Notes: generated by a model not told the origin, from the sequence alone. DNA of 64,000 nt from an uncultured Methanomassiliicoccus sp. (GCA_944319735.1 CALUEU010000003.1:186001-250000); one strand, 5' to 3'; shown: positions 24,747 through 34,809, counted from the stretch's first letter. Numbers and translations: made by a program.

Positions 24747-25579
24747 AGAAGGCACAGCACCATCAAAGCTCCCAGAAGAGCTCCTACCTTACCCAATTCA
24801 TTCGATGCTCCGAGAACATCGCCGTTGACGTATCCGAATGACTTCATTGATACATTGCATACAGCAAACCCGACTCCCATGCTGATCAGAAGCATGAAGA
24901 CACCGACCAGCAGACTTTTAATTATGGAAAAGAGCGGTCCAGTGAGCATAAAGATGGCCAGAGGGATCACGATAACTGCGGAAATCAAAATGGATTTCAG
25001 CACATCGTTTGTATTTGCGCTGTTGACAAACATGTTGCCTAAACCACTGCCTGATGCTGTACCGTATGCTGCTGTGATGTAAAGGCTGTTCTTTGCCAGA
25101 ACCTCTGCGGCGATGGGGAAGAACAAGATTGCCCACTGCCAATTGTTGCTAAACACGCTGAATCCTGCACAGGTGCTGAGGGCAGAGATGGTCAGAATGG
25201 CGATCAGAATACCTATTCCCACACCGCCGGCTCCCACATTGGAATCTTTCAGAGCCTTGGTTTTCTTTTCTCTGTCACCATGAGCCACCATTCCGTCTCC
25301 GAAATCCATCAGGCCGTCGAAATGAAGGAATCTGTTGAGCACGTGCCCCATGAGAATTGTAATCACCGCTGCAGGTCCCAGGGAAAACAGGTAGGTTGAA
25401 ATCAGAAAAATGAATCCCAATATCAGTCCGAATACCAGACCGAAAAGCGGAATCGTCCAGAATTTACTGCAGAACTTTTCCACATCCTCCTGCGTGCTGT
25501 CTATCGGAATAATGCTGAACATGGACAGCTGTGTTTTCAAAACATTACTGCTGCCTTTTTTCTCTGCCTCATCAGTCAT
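24743..25579 (-). CDS. cobS: Adenosylcobinamide-GDP ribazoletransferase CobS
   Basis: This 278-residue polytopic membrane enzyme joins adenosylcobinamide-GDP to alpha-ribazole (or its phosphate). The Asp-rich motif HFDGLMDFGDGM near residue 86 and several hydrophobic spans are typical of CobS. Its start overlaps the 3' end of the CbiZ-CobZ gene by 8 bases, and its stop overlaps the cobY start, so translation is coupled along the operon. Confidence 0.93.
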   Translation of the reverse strand: MTDEAEKKGSSNVLKTQLSMFSIIPIDSTQEDVEKFCSKFWTIPLFGLVFGLILGFIFLISTYLFSLGPAAVITILMGHVLNRFLHFDGLMDFGDGMVAHGDREKKTKALKDSNVGAGGVGIGILIAILTISALSTCAGFSVFSNNWQWAILFFPIAAEVLAKNSLYITAAYGTASGSGLGNMFVNSANTNDVLKSILISAVIVIPLAIFMLTGPLFSIIKSLLVGVFMLLISMGVGFAVCNVSMKSFGYVNGDVLGASNELGKVGALLGALMVLCLL

Positions 25580-26699
25580 CCTTTTCCTCCAGTAATTCAG
25601 TATAGATATTGGACATCACCGAGCCGATTACAGACCCGACAATATCATCCAAGAACGGTCCCAATGTTCCAAGGATGCCGGGTTTGCTCTTATCATACCT
25701 GATGTACTCAAAAAGTCCCTTCGTGCCTGCTATGTACTGAGACAGAGCAATTCCCAAAAGCTCGTCGGCAACCAGATGTACAGGGTCATCCTGAAACATA
25801 TCTTCCAGGCCGGGAAGCTTCATTGCATTGCCCTGCTCCTCAAGCCTGATGGCTGCGTAGATCATGGAGTTCACATTCACATCCTTCTCGAGGTTTTTCA
25901 GATGCCTTTTGAACATAGAGTGAACAGTCTCCAACTCCCAGCCAGGTGCGGGAAAATACAATCCTAAAGCGGCATCCCACATCTGCGCCTCTCCTACGCC
26001 CAGCTCATCCAGCTTCTCAAAGGCGGTTTTAGCTCTTCCTGACTGCTTATTCCATTTTCTTGTTGACTGGGCAACAGCGGACCTCACGGCCTTGGCAACG
26101 GCTATCCCAGTTTCTGAAGCAGTGCCAGCATATTTTCCTGTCTCTCCTTTGGGACATAATATGGCAAGAGCGTCGCTGGTAGTTCCTGTTCCGCAAACAC
26201 CCCCGTCGTTCATCCCTGCTGTTTTGGCCTCAGCAATGGTGGCGGCAGCGTTGACCAGCCCGCAGTCCTGCAGAGGTTCAGAGAGAACCGCTATGATATT
26301 GATTGTTCCAGCTTTATGTGTGGGAAGAGTATCGATTACGCTTTGAGGGAGACGCTCGCCTGCTGTAACTGCATTGGTAGTGCCGGCAGTGACGATGGCA
26401 GCAGCTTCAGAGCCGCCTTCGCAGCAGGACTCTGTTGTTATAACTCTGCGGATATCTGCGGCAGTCATCAGACCAATGCTGTCTTCTGGCAGTCCGAAGT
26501 GTCTGCGCACGTTTTCAAGGTCTTCTTCAGGACATGTTCCGTCATAACCGACAGGAACTTCCATTATGAAAACGGTATCAGTTTCGCTGACCCCGCCACC
26601 GATTATAGCAGAAGACAGGCTCTTGTGTTTGAAAGGCAGCCTGACTATGGCAACCGGCCTGTCATTATAATCTGAAATTTCTAATTTGTAATCTAACAA
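25572..26699 (-). CDS. cbiZ: Fusion of adenosylcobinamide amidohydrolase CbiZ and alpha-ribazole phosphatase CobZ
   Basis: This 375-residue protein has two domains. Residues 1-~215 match CbiZ, the amidase that converts salvaged adenosylcobinamide to adenosylcobyric acid (VTAGTTNAVTAGE near 105, GTGTTSDALAILCP near 170). Residues ~225-375 match CobZ, the PgpA-like alpha-ribazole phosphatase of methanogens (HLVADELLGIALSQYIAGT, YDKSKPGILGTLGPFLDDI). The fusion joins corrinoid salvage with the last dephosphorylation step. It overlaps cobS at the 3' end and lies 12 bp after cbiB. The CbiZ part is certain; the CobZ call is by motif memory. Confidence 0.87.
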   Translation of the reverse strand: MLDYKLEISDYNDRPVAIVRLPFKHKSLSSAIIGGGVSETDTVFIMEVPVGYDGTCPEEDLENVRRHFGLPEDSIGLMTAADIRRVITTESCCEGGSEAAAIVTAGTTNAVTAGERLPQSVIDTLPTHKAGTINIIAVLSEPLQDCGLVNAAATIAEAKTAGMNDGGVCGTGTTSDALAILCPKGETGKYAGTASETGIAVAKAVRSAVAQSTRKWNKQSGRAKTAFEKLDELGVGEAQMWDAALGLYFPAPGWELETVHSMFKRHLKNLEKDVNVNSMIYAAIRLEEQGNAMKLPGLEDMFQDDPVHLVADELLGIALSQYIAGTKGLFEYIRYDKSKPGILGTLGPFLDDIVGSVIGSVMSNIYTELLEEKDD

Positions 26700-26711
26700 A
26701 TGATCTTCCCC

Positions 26712-27731
26712 TCAAAGTAATCCAAATAAAGCGTTTTCAAGGAACATCTGCACTGTTATTCCGATAATTAAATACAATGGCATGAGGACGATTATGAAAA
26801 ATAAAATCGAGGTAGCCTTCATCAGCCGCACAGTCTTAGCAATGATCTCTGGATCATTCTGTAATTCCCCGTCGCCTAAGGAGTAGTAACCTTCTTTCTC
26901 CATTCTTATTCCCAAAGCTCCGGCAATGGCAGCCATGGGCCATCCCTTGTTAGGGCTGGAGGTCTGCACATGATCTCTCTTAGCAACTTTCCAGGCATTT
27001 CTCCAATCATATCCGAGAATGGCTGAAGCCAGCATGATAAAAGGCACAGACAGTCTGGCAGTGATGTAATGCAAAGCATCATCCAGCTTGGCGGCGAACC
27101 TGCCTACATTTTTATGTTTCTCGCTGAGATACCCGATCATTCCGTCTTCAGTGTTGGCCACTCTCAGCACTGTGGCCCCGGGAATGCCTGCAATTCCGAA
27201 GTAGAACATCGGCGAGATTACAGAATCGACAAGATTTTCAGCCACAGTCTCTGAAGCACAAGAAATCAGATGAGGCTCATCAAGCTTGTTCACGTCCCTG
27301 GACACGACCATGGCGGCTTTTTTCCTTGCAGCTTCAATATCATTGTTCTTGAGGTCATCCATCATTGGAAGGGTGTGTGTACCAAGAGACTTGATAGCGA
27401 AAAGTGTAGAGAACAGCAGAACGCTGAGAATCTCCCAGACTATCAGTCCGAGATCACCCCCGTAAATTCTTATTGCCCCTAGGATCAGAATAACTGCCAG
27501 TGTAAACAACAGGATGGGAATGAGTGAAACGAAAACTCCGCAGATACGGTCGTGTCTCTGGGATTTTCTCTGCACACGCTCATCCAGAAAACCTATGACT
27601 TTGCCCATCCAGACAACGGGATGTACTTTGTTCGGCGGTTCTCCGAAAAGCAGGTCGATGAAGAGCGCGCAGATCGGTATCAGCAGCGCAACCGCCACCA
27701 GCATCAAGTCAGCAGCCCCGCAAGGATTCAA
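26712..27731 (-). CDS. cbiB: Adenosylcobinamide-phosphate synthase CbiB (cobalamin biosynthesis)
   Basis: This 339-residue membrane protein attaches aminopropanol phosphate to adenosylcobyric acid. The N-terminus LFIDLLFGEPPNKVHPVVWMGK and the region EDGMIGYLSEKHKNVGRFAAKLDD, interrupted by several hydrophobic spans, are CbiB hallmarks, as is SSPNKGWPMAAIAGALG. The gene start overlaps the end of cobD (27709) by 23 bases, which couples CbiB to the enzyme making its substrate. Confidence 0.94.
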   Translation of the reverse strand: MNPCGAADLMLVAVALLIPICALFIDLLFGEPPNKVHPVVWMGKVIGFLDERVQRKSQRHDRICGVFVSLIPILLFTLAVILILGAIRIYGGDLGLIVWEILSVLLFSTLFAIKSLGTHTLPMMDDLKNNDIEAARKKAAMVVSRDVNKLDEPHLISCASETVAENLVDSVISPMFYFGIAGIPGATVLRVANTEDGMIGYLSEKHKNVGRFAAKLDDALHYITARLSVPFIMLASAILGYDWRNAWKVAKRDHVQTSSPNKGWPMAAIAGALGIRMEKEGYYSLGDGELQNDPEIIAKTVRLMKATSILFFIIVLMPLYLIIGITVQMFLENALFGLL

Positions 27732-28830
27732 TCGTTTCTTTCAGAGACTTAAGAAACACATCATTCATTTCAGGAGTTTTTACACAGAATCTGCTGTAGT
27801 TCTCGCACGGACTGCCGAACGACGAACAGTCTCTTACTAAAATGCCCCTTTCAAGCATGGCTTTTCTGAACTCAGGGCTTTTAACTCCAAGTTTGTACAG
27901 CGGACAGAAAAAGAAGTAGGAGTCGGTATCAGGAACAGCATATGGAAATATTCTGATCATTTCAGAATACATTCTGATTTTTTCCGAATCTAAGAGATCA
28001 ACGGCCTTTCTTACATGCTCCTGCTCTTCTCTTATCAGCATAGATCCTACGCGCTGCTCAATCGTTCCCAGATTCCAGGTCAGGCGTCCTGTGTTCATGT
28101 ATCTGATCAAATCCTCGTTTCCGAATCCATAACCGATTCTCAGACCCGGCATGGCAAACGATTTCGTGAACGAGCGGATGATGAACAGATTCTGATGCGA
28201 ATCTATGCTGCCGACGCAGGAAACATCTTTGTCTTTACTGGACAGTTCAAGAAGGGTCTCATCCAGAAACACCATTGTGTTTTTCCGCTCAGCTTCTGAG
28301 ACGAGCTCCAAAACTTCTTTCCTCGCAGCAATCTTACCTGTCGGATTATTTGGATTGCAGAAGTATACTGCTTTAGTGTTATCCAGTAAATTGATAATGC
28401 TGCCTATGTCTGGCCGGAAATCATTCTCTTCCGGCAGGGACGCATCGATAATCTCAGCACCCATCAGCCTGCAGCCGAAGCTGTATTCGGAAAAGGTCGG
28501 ATGAGGCATCAAAACTTTATCGCCGGGAGAGACAAACACCTCAGGAAACAGCCTGATGATCTCTGCAGAGCCGGCACCGACAATGACGTTGTTTACACCC
28601 ACATCATATCTTTCAGCAATGGCTTCTTTTATGATCAGAGCTGAATCGTCAGGATAATTGATGAGTTCCTGAGAAGCTTTTTCAATATATTCATTCAGTC
28701 TTTCTGGGTGGCCAAGTGGGTTGACGTTGGAGCTGTAGTCCAAAACACTCCCTTTTCCCCAAACGTCTCCACCATGTTTAGGGCGCATCATAGCTCTTAT
28801 TTGAGGACGAACATTTTCTTCTAGGTACAT
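27709..28830 (-). CDS. cobD: L-threonine-O-3-phosphate decarboxylase CobD (PLP-dependent)
   Basis: This protein of about 373 residues belongs to the HisC-like aminotransferase fold and makes aminopropanol phosphate for cobalamin. Seen: HGGDVWGKGSVLDYSSNVNP near the N-terminus, CNPNNPTGK, FLDETLLELS and the PLP-lysine motif RSFTKSFAMPGLRIGYG. The longest frame begins with TTG at 28902, but ATG at 28830 (MYLEENV) is a better start, and homology begins only ~15 residues further on. It is the first gene of the minus-strand cobalamin operon, divergent from carA. Confidence 0.9.
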   Translation of the reverse strand: MYLEENVRPQIRAMMRPKHGGDVWGKGSVLDYSSNVNPLGHPERLNEYIEKASQELINYPDDSALIIKEAIAERYDVGVNNVIVGAGSAEIIRLFPEVFVSPGDKVLMPHPTFSEYSFGCRLMGAEIIDASLPEENDFRPDIGSIINLLDNTKAVYFCNPNNPTGKIAARKEVLELVSEAERKNTMVFLDETLLELSSKDKDVSCVGSIDSHQNLFIIRSFTKSFAMPGLRIGYGFGNEDLIRYMNTGRLTWNLGTIEQRVGSMLIREEQEHVRKAVDLLDSEKIRMYSEMIRIFPYAVPDTDSYFFFCPLYKLGVKSPEFRKAMLERGILVRDCSSFGSPCENYSRFCVKTPEMNDVFLKSLKETIESLRGC

Positions 28831-29011
28831 GCCATCGCCGCCGTTGTGAGCGCAGGTTATTGATATTGATGATATCTCCAATCTGTCTATTGGGCGGGCC
28901 AATACATTTTATCATTAATAACTAGATGTCTCCATTCCGACAAAATAGATTATGCATGTTATACCGAAAGGATAAGCCTTAAGTATCGTACCAGTATACT
29001 CCAGTCTTCTG

Positions 29012-30091
29012 ATGGCACGGTGCTTCCTCATCCTTGAAAACGGGACAATCGCAGAGGGCACTGGCTTTGGTTTTGAAAAGACCATCGTTGGAGAGGTCGT
29101 ATTCAACACTGGTATGTCTGGCTATCAAGAGAGCTTGACAGACCCGTCGTACAAAGGCCAGATACTTGTGATGTCCCACCCATTGATTGGAGATTATGGT
29201 ATTAATCCAAGATACTCGGAATCTGATTCCGTACAGGTAGCGGGTTATGTAGTACGCGAAGCGTGCAGAGACCCTTCTAAGATGTACGGTGGAAAATCCC
29301 TTGATGATTATCTAAAAGAATATCAGGTCCCAGGCATTAGCGAAATCGACACGAGGTCTATTATTCTTGACATCAGATCCCGCGGAGTTCTTAAAGGTGC
29401 CATAACTTTTGACGATGACCCTGAGAAACTTTTAGATGAAGTTTGTAAAATGCCTGCATATTCCAGCAAAAACTGGGTGGGAGAAGTAAGCACTAAAGAG
29501 ATCGTGCGTTTTGAAAACAAAGGCGCTAAGAAACTAGCATTGATCGACTGCGGCGTGAAAGGCAGCATTCTTTCTGAACTGAAGAAAAGGTTTGAAGTCA
29601 TCATGGTGCCTTATAACGTTGACAAGTCATTTTTCAGGAATGAGGAGATTGACGGTGTCTTTTTATCAAACGGTCCAGGAGATCCGGCTCATCCAGCAAT
29701 TCAGGAGTCTACCATCCAGACCGTCAAAGCCATCAAGGAAGACTACCCCATTATGGGAATATGCTATGGAACCCAGCTTCTGGCGAGGGCCTTTGGAGGC
29801 ACTACTTACAAGATGAAGTTCGGGCACCGCGGCTCGAATCAGCCGATAAAGCACAAGGGAAAAGTCTACATCACTTCCCAAAACCATGGATATGCAGTTG
29901 ACGAGGAGTCGCTGGAAGACACCGGTTTTGTGGCAGACCACATCAATGTCAATGACGGAACTGTCGAAGGAATAACCCACAAGGAGCTGCCGGTTTTCGC
30001 CGTTCAATATCATCCGGAAGCTTCCGCAGGCCCGCACGATACAATGTTCCTCTTTGATGAATTCAAAAAGAAGCTGGAGGAATCCCGATGA
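29012..30091 (+). CDS. carA: Carbamoyl phosphate synthase small subunit CarA
   Basis: This 359-residue glutaminase subunit supplies ammonia to CarB for arginine and pyrimidine synthesis. The N-terminal domain includes NTGMSGYQESLTDPSYKGQI. The class I amidotransferase domain has nucleophile Cys251 in MGICYGTQLL and the catalytic dyad His334/Glu336 in QYHPE. It overlaps carB by 4 bases. It starts at ATG 29012; no strong ribosome site is seen, so the message may be nearly leaderless. Confidence 0.97.
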   Translation: MARCFLILENGTIAEGTGFGFEKTIVGEVVFNTGMSGYQESLTDPSYKGQILVMSHPLIGDYGINPRYSESDSVQVAGYVVREACRDPSKMYGGKSLDDYLKEYQVPGISEIDTRSIILDIRSRGVLKGAITFDDDPEKLLDEVCKMPAYSSKNWVGEVSTKEIVRFENKGAKKLALIDCGVKGSILSELKKRFEVIMVPYNVDKSFFRNEEIDGVFLSNGPGDPAHPAIQESTIQTVKAIKEDYPIMGICYGTQLLARAFGGTTYKMKFGHRGSNQPIKHKGKVYITSQNHGYAVDEESLEDTGFVADHINVNDGTVEGITHKELPVFAVQYHPEASAGPHDTMFLFDEFKKKLEESR

Positions 30092-33000
30092 AACGTACAG
30101 ATCTTAAGAAAATTTTAGTAATCGGCTCAGGTCCGATCGTAATCGGCCAGGCAGCCGAGTTTGACTTTTCGGGAACACAGGCCTGCCGTTCATTGAGGGA
30201 AGAGGGTTACGAGACCGTTCTGGTAAATTCCAATCCAGCTACAATCCAGACTGATATGGATACGGCTGATGTAGTTTACATCGAGCCACTTACAGCTGAG
30301 ACCGTTGCTAAGATTGCAGAGAAAGAGCATGTCGACGGAATTCTTTCAGGAATGGGAGGACAGACCGCGCTGAATATCTGTTCTGAGCTGGCAGAAAACG
30401 GAACCTTGAAGAGATTGGGAATCCAGCTGCTGGGAACACAGCCGGAGGCCATCGCCTGGTCTGAAGACCGTGAGCTGTTCAGAGAGATTATGCTCAAGAT
30501 CGGCGAGCCGATTCCTAAGAGCAAGACCGTCTGCAGCATTGAAGAAGCAAAGGAAGCCGCCAGAGAACTGGGAAAATATCCTGTTTTGATCAGGCCTGCA
30601 TACACTCTTGGAGGTACAGGAGGCGGCATAGCATACGACGAAGAAGAATTGGAAATGATTGCAGGCCGCGGTTTGATCTATTCGCGTATCCACCAGGTGC
30701 TGATTGAAGAGAGCGTCCTGGGATGGAAGGAATTTGAGTATGAAGTGATGCGTGATGCAAACGACAACTGTATCATCATCTGCAACATGGAAAACTTCGA
30801 CGCTATGGGTATCCACACTGGTGAAAGCATTGTCGTGGCGCCTGTACAGACGTTAAGCGATGAAGATCATCAGCGCCTCAGGAATGCTACGATTAAGATC
30901 ATCAGGGCTCTGGAGATTGAAGGCGGCTGCAACATTCAGTTTGCCTTTGACCCTGAAACAAGGGAGTACCGTGTAATCGAAGTAAATCCAAGAGTTTCAA
31001 GATCTTCAGCGCTTGCTTCCAAAGCCACTGGATATCCGATTGCCAGAGTAGCAACGAAGATTGCTGTCGGCTATACCTTAGATGAAATTCCCAACAGGAT
31101 CACAGGAAAGACCTACGCTGCATTCGAACCTTCAATCGACTATGTGGTGATCAAAGTCCCGCGCTGGCCTTTTGATAAGTTCCGCACGGTAGACAGGACT
31201 CTGGGAACTCAGATGAAGTCTACGGGAGAGGTAATGGCTATCGGCAGGACCATTGAAGAAGGACTGCTGAAAGCCTTAAGGTCTCTGGAGATTGATAAGT
31301 CATACATTGATCCAGGCAATTGGTCCGAGGAAGAGCTGGAGAACGAACTGAAGGTAGCTACTGATCAAAGGCTGTGGGCTATTGCCGACGCCGTACGCCA
31401 CGGCATGGATGCTGACAAGATAGCAGAACTCACGAAGTGGGATGTTTATTTTGTCAACAAGATCAAGAACATCGTCGAGATGGAGAATGAATTGAAAGCA
31501 GGCCTCAACGACGATATTCTCAAGCGTGCAAAGAAAATGGGCTTTTCTGACGAAATCATCGCAAATATAACCTCCTCTTCAGAAGAAGAGGTCAGGAACA
31601 TGAGAAAGTCAAAGAACCTGATTCCGACATACAAAATGGTGGATACCTGCGCTGCCGAGTTTGAGGCTGAGACACCTTACTTTTACTCAACATATGAAAC
31701 ATTCAACGAAGCCGCTCCTACCAACCATAAGAAAGTCATTATTGTTGGTGCAGGACCGATCAGAATCGGCCAGGGCATTGAATTCGACTACGCCTGCGTA
31801 CACGGTGTGATGGCCCTTCAGGAGGAAGGTGTTGAAGCAATAATCATCAACAACAATCCTGAAACTGTCTCCACTGACTATGACATTTCAGACCGCCTGT
31901 ATTTTGAGCCTTTAACTTTAGAAGATGTGCTGAACATCGTTGAAAACGAAAATGCAGACGGAATCATCCTGCAGTTCGGCGGGCAGACCGCCATCAATCT
32001 GGCAATGCCTCTGCAGAACGCACTCAAAGGAAAGAAGACAAAGATTCTCGGAACTTCTCCCAATGATGTCGATGTTGCAGAAGACAGGAAGTTATTCTCC
32101 GCTTTGATGGATAAGCTGGGAATCCTGCAGCCAAAGTCAGGTACTGGATATTCATTTGAAGATGTACGTGCTCTTGCCACAGAAATCGGTTATCCGGTTC
32201 TCGTCAGGCCTTCATACGTTATCGGCGGAAGGGCAATGGAGATAGTCTACAATGAAAATGAGCTGAGAACTTACATGGAGTCGGCAGTCAAGGCTTCTAA
32301 AGCTCATCCGATCCTAGTGGACAAGTATCTTTCTCATGCAGTCGAGATCGATGTAGATGTGGTCTCAGACGGCAAAGACATCTTCATAGGCGGAATTCTG
32401 GAACACATCGAGGAAGCCGGAGTTCACTCCGGTGACGCCACTATGTCCCTGCCGCCTCAGACCATGTCTGCGGAAGTGATAGCCAAGATCGAGGAGATCG
32501 CTGTAAAGGTCGCCAAGGCTCTGAACATCATAGGTCTGCTCAATCTGCAGCTGGCTGTTAAAAATGGCGAAGTTTACATGATTGAGGCAAACCCGCGTGC
32601 TTCCAGGACAGTTCCGTTAGTGTCTAAAGCCATCGGAGTTCCCTTAGCTAAGATCACAACCAAAGTCATGCTCGGCCGCAGCCTGAAAGAGCTTGGATAC
32701 GTGGGCTCGGCAGATCATAAAAATGTAGTGGTCAAGGCCTCAGTATTCCCATTCCTGAAACTTCCCGGTGTCGACTCGATCCTGGGTCCGGAAATGAGAT
32801 CCACTGGAGAAGTCATGGGCATAGCTCCGACATTTGATGAGTCTTGTTACAAAGCTCTGGTCTCTTCAGGAATGAATCTGCCGTCTTCTGGCGGAGTCTA
32901 CATTACCGTTAATGACAATGATAAACCGGAAGTTCTCGCTATTGCTAAAGATCTGTCTGCAATGGGATTCGAGATCTATGCAACCAAAGGTACATCTACA

Positions 33001-33297
33001 TATCTCAGGGAACATGGTCTGCAGACTACCACTGCTTACACAATCTCTCAAAACATGGATCCTGATGCTCTCGGCCTAATGCGCGGCGGTAAAATCCAAC
33101 TTATAATCAACACGCCGACAGAAAGTTCCGGAGCAAGAAGAGACGGGTACATGATGCGCCGTCTGGCTGTAGAACTTGAGATTCCGTTCCTGACGACTGT
33201 GCAGGCCGCCCGTGCTACAGTGATGGCGATGAAACGCGCTGCATCAGGCCCTCTGGATGTTATAGATCTGAGGACATACTGCGGAAATAAAAACTAA
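30088..33297 (+). CDS. carB: Carbamoyl phosphate synthase large subunit CarB
   Basis: This 1069-residue protein consists of two homologous ATP-grasp halves, the first opening GSGPIVIGQAAEFDFSGTQA, the second GAGPIRIGQGIEFDY near residue 555. Each half has its own ATP-grasp loop (RPAYTLGGTGGGIA; RPSYVIGGRAMEIV). The C-terminal ~130 residues form the MGS-like allosteric domain (ATKGTSTYLREHG, QLIINTP). Length is full. It is translationally coupled to carA and followed by a strong hairpin terminator. Confidence 0.98.
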   Translation: MKRTDLKKILVIGSGPIVIGQAAEFDFSGTQACRSLREEGYETVLVNSNPATIQTDMDTADVVYIEPLTAETVAKIAEKEHVDGILSGMGGQTALNICSELAENGTLKRLGIQLLGTQPEAIAWSEDRELFREIMLKIGEPIPKSKTVCSIEEAKEAARELGKYPVLIRPAYTLGGTGGGIAYDEEELEMIAGRGLIYSRIHQVLIEESVLGWKEFEYEVMRDANDNCIIICNMENFDAMGIHTGESIVVAPVQTLSDEDHQRLRNATIKIIRALEIEGGCNIQFAFDPETREYRVIEVNPRVSRSSALASKATGYPIARVATKIAVGYTLDEIPNRITGKTYAAFEPSIDYVVIKVPRWPFDKFRTVDRTLGTQMKSTGEVMAIGRTIEEGLLKALRSLEIDKSYIDPGNWSEEELENELKVATDQRLWAIADAVRHGMDADKIAELTKWDVYFVNKIKNIVEMENELKAGLNDDILKRAKKMGFSDEIIANITSSSEEEVRNMRKSKNLIPTYKMVDTCAAEFEAETPYFYSTYETFNEAAPTNHKKVIIVGAGPIRIGQGIEFDYACVHGVMALQEEGVEAIIINNNPETVSTDYDISDRLYFEPLTLEDVLNIVENENADGIILQFGGQTAINLAMPLQNALKGKKTKILGTSPNDVDVAEDRKLFSALMDKLGILQPKSGTGYSFEDVRALATEIGYPVLVRPSYVIGGRAMEIVYNENELRTYMESAVKASKAHPILVDKYLSHAVEIDVDVVSDGKDIFIGGILEHIEEAGVHSGDATMSLPPQTMSAEVIAKIEEIAVKVAKALNIIGLLNLQLAVKNGEVYMIEANPRASRTVPLVSKAIGVPLAKITTKVMLGRSLKELGYVGSADHKNVVVKASVFPFLKLPGVDSILGPEMRSTGEVMGIAPTFDESCYKALVSSGMNLPSSGGVYITVNDNDKPEVLAIAKDLSAMGFEIYATKGTSTYLREHGLQTTTAYTISQNMDPDALGLMRGGKIQLIINTPTESSGARRDGYMMRRLAVELEIPFLTTVQAARATVMAMKRAASGPLDVIDLRTYCGNKN

Positions 33298-33309
33298 TTT
33301 TGATATAAA

Positions 33310-33331
33310 CCCTGCATCATCTGATGCAGGG
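33310..33331 (+). terminator. carAB terminator hairpin
   Basis: CCCTGCATCA-TC-TGATGCAGGG is a perfect ten-pair inverted repeat 13 bases after the carB stop, followed by an A/T-rich stretch with short T-runs. Confidence 0.75.
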
Positions 33332-33396
33332 AAAATGTTTCTTTATTTGCATAAAATATTTTTTGAATATATTTGATTATGTTATTTTACTGGAGT

Positions 33397-33726
33397 TTAG
33401 TTGATTTTTGATTTTTCATCAGTGGCTTCAATCTTGAATATCACAGGTCTCAAACCGTCATTGCAGCTGCAGATGGCAACTCCAGGAACCTTTATCCAGT
33501 TTCCATAATAGAACAGATCTTTTTCTGCCCCGTGTGCAAGAGCAAAAACATACTGATAAATTGCTTTCCACGCTTCGTCGCAGAAACCTTCCGGCTTTGC
33601 ATAATCTGCATAGAAAATCTGTCCAGCTTTCATCATGGAGCATTCTGTCAGTCCCTCTACTCCATATTCAGAAGCCAATTCTTTATCAAGTGTAGTTTTT
33701 AGAACAGTTATCTTCACTTTATTCAT
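33397..33726 (-). CDS. TIGR04076-type small conserved protein
   Basis: This 109-residue protein resembles the TIGR04076 family of unknown function. It starts KVKITVLKTTLD, has GQIFYADYAKPEGFCDEAW in the middle and ends with ICSCNDGLRPVIFKIE. The conserved Cys and the C-terminal DGLRPVIF motif are the family marks. The start ATG at 33726 has GAGTG five bases upstream, while the longer frame begins with TTG. It lies 24 bp downstream of the ACT-domain gene, so the two are probably cotranscribed. Confidence 0.75.
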   Translation of the reverse strand: MNKVKITVLKTTLDKELASEYGVEGLTECSMMKAGQIFYADYAKPEGFCDEAWKAIYQYVFALAHGAEKDLFYYGNWIKVPGVAICSCNDGLRPVIFKIEATDEKSKIN

Positions 33727-33750
33727 ATTTTCACTCAACGTATCATTGCT

Positions 33751-34251
33751 TCAATGAATTGTCAGGCTTTTGACTCCTTTACAGTCCATGAGTGCAGGTA
33801 TTATCATGGATGGTACTGGTTCATCTGTGATGACATACAGCTTAGGAGATTCAGTTAAATCTGGATCGTCTACCATCGCTTGTCTTATGCTTATGCCGGT
33901 TTCTGCGATGATTGATGCTACGGATGCTAGAATTCCAGGCTCATTAGCGTCTGACGGAACGATTTCGATACATCCCCAGCCCATCACCGATGCAACATCC
34001 TTCAGCATGGTTGTGGGCAGGATTGAAGAAAAAATCTTGTTAAGCTCCTCATCCTGTTCAATTGTTTCAATTGCAGTGCGTACAATTCGTCTGTCTACAT
34101 CTACAACACGGGCTATCGCAGTGTCTGCAATCTCAACTTCCCCGCTGTATACTCTGCCATTCCTTACACACATGCCGTTTGACAGAAGCAGTTTGACGAC
34201 TTTTAGCTGAGAAGGGTATCTCATGAAATGCTTAATTACAGCTGGATGCAC
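33751..34251 (-). CDS. ACT-domain regulatory protein
   Basis: This 166-residue archaeal protein has an N-terminal HTH-like part (KVVKLLLSNGMCVRNGRVYSG, DVDRRIVRTAIETI, residues ~17-65) and a C-terminal ACT domain (IEIVPSDANEPGILASVASI, ETGISIRQAMVDDP, residues ~95-165). Such proteins are predicted regulators of amino-acid metabolism that bind an amino acid through the ACT domain. The start is GTG 34251; ATG 34224 is possible but would remove residues found in relatives. It lies upstream of, and in line with, the TIGR04076 gene. Confidence 0.82.
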   Translation of the reverse strand: MHPAVIKHFMRYPSQLKVVKLLLSNGMCVRNGRVYSGEVEIADTAIARVVDVDRRIVRTAIETIEQDEELNKIFSSILPTTMLKDVASVMGWGCIEIVPSDANEPGILASVASIIAETGISIRQAMVDDPDLTESPKLYVITDEPVPSMIIPALMDCKGVKSLTIH

Positions 34252-34809
34252 GAACCAGTATTCTTATTCAATGCTATAGAGTTTTTGTTATTTCTGAATG
34301 TCTGGTATGTAATCTAAAATATTTTCAATATCTGTTTTTCTTTCTTAGATATTTTATTTGATGTATGTTGATATGTGACACCTCTCAGATATTCATCAAG
34401 CTTATTTCAAAATCATTGTTATCTATTGAATCTGTACATTCTCCATGTAAGCATACTCTCGATACTTTGAACATATTTTTCATTAATGAGATTTGATAAA
34501 TTAGTTTAACTTAGTTTTTATGTAATGTATTAGATTGAAATACATACTCTTGGTTAACCTTGTATCTAAATATAGATGCTTATCTGGTAGTCTTTATATT
34601 TATATAGAATCCTAATAGCATGCATATATATTGTTTTATTATTCATGCAAGATTGTTATGTGTCTGGACGTCAGCATATAGACCTCTGCGATATTTTTGA
34701 CAATGCTCTCAGTCAGCTGAAGCTCTGTTGAAATTTTCTACTGTGTTTATATGCAAGACATTCAGAGAATAAATTCCTTGAAAAGATAGGAAATAATATA
34801 GGTGAGCAT
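34252..34809. other. AT-rich intergenic region, adhesin promoter
   Basis: There is no gene or RNA fold. A TATA-rich segment (TTTATATTTATATAG, about 34594-34609) could be the promoter of the adhesin, which would leave a long leader of nearly 200 bases. GGTGA lies four bases before the adhesin ATG at 34810. Confidence 0.45.
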
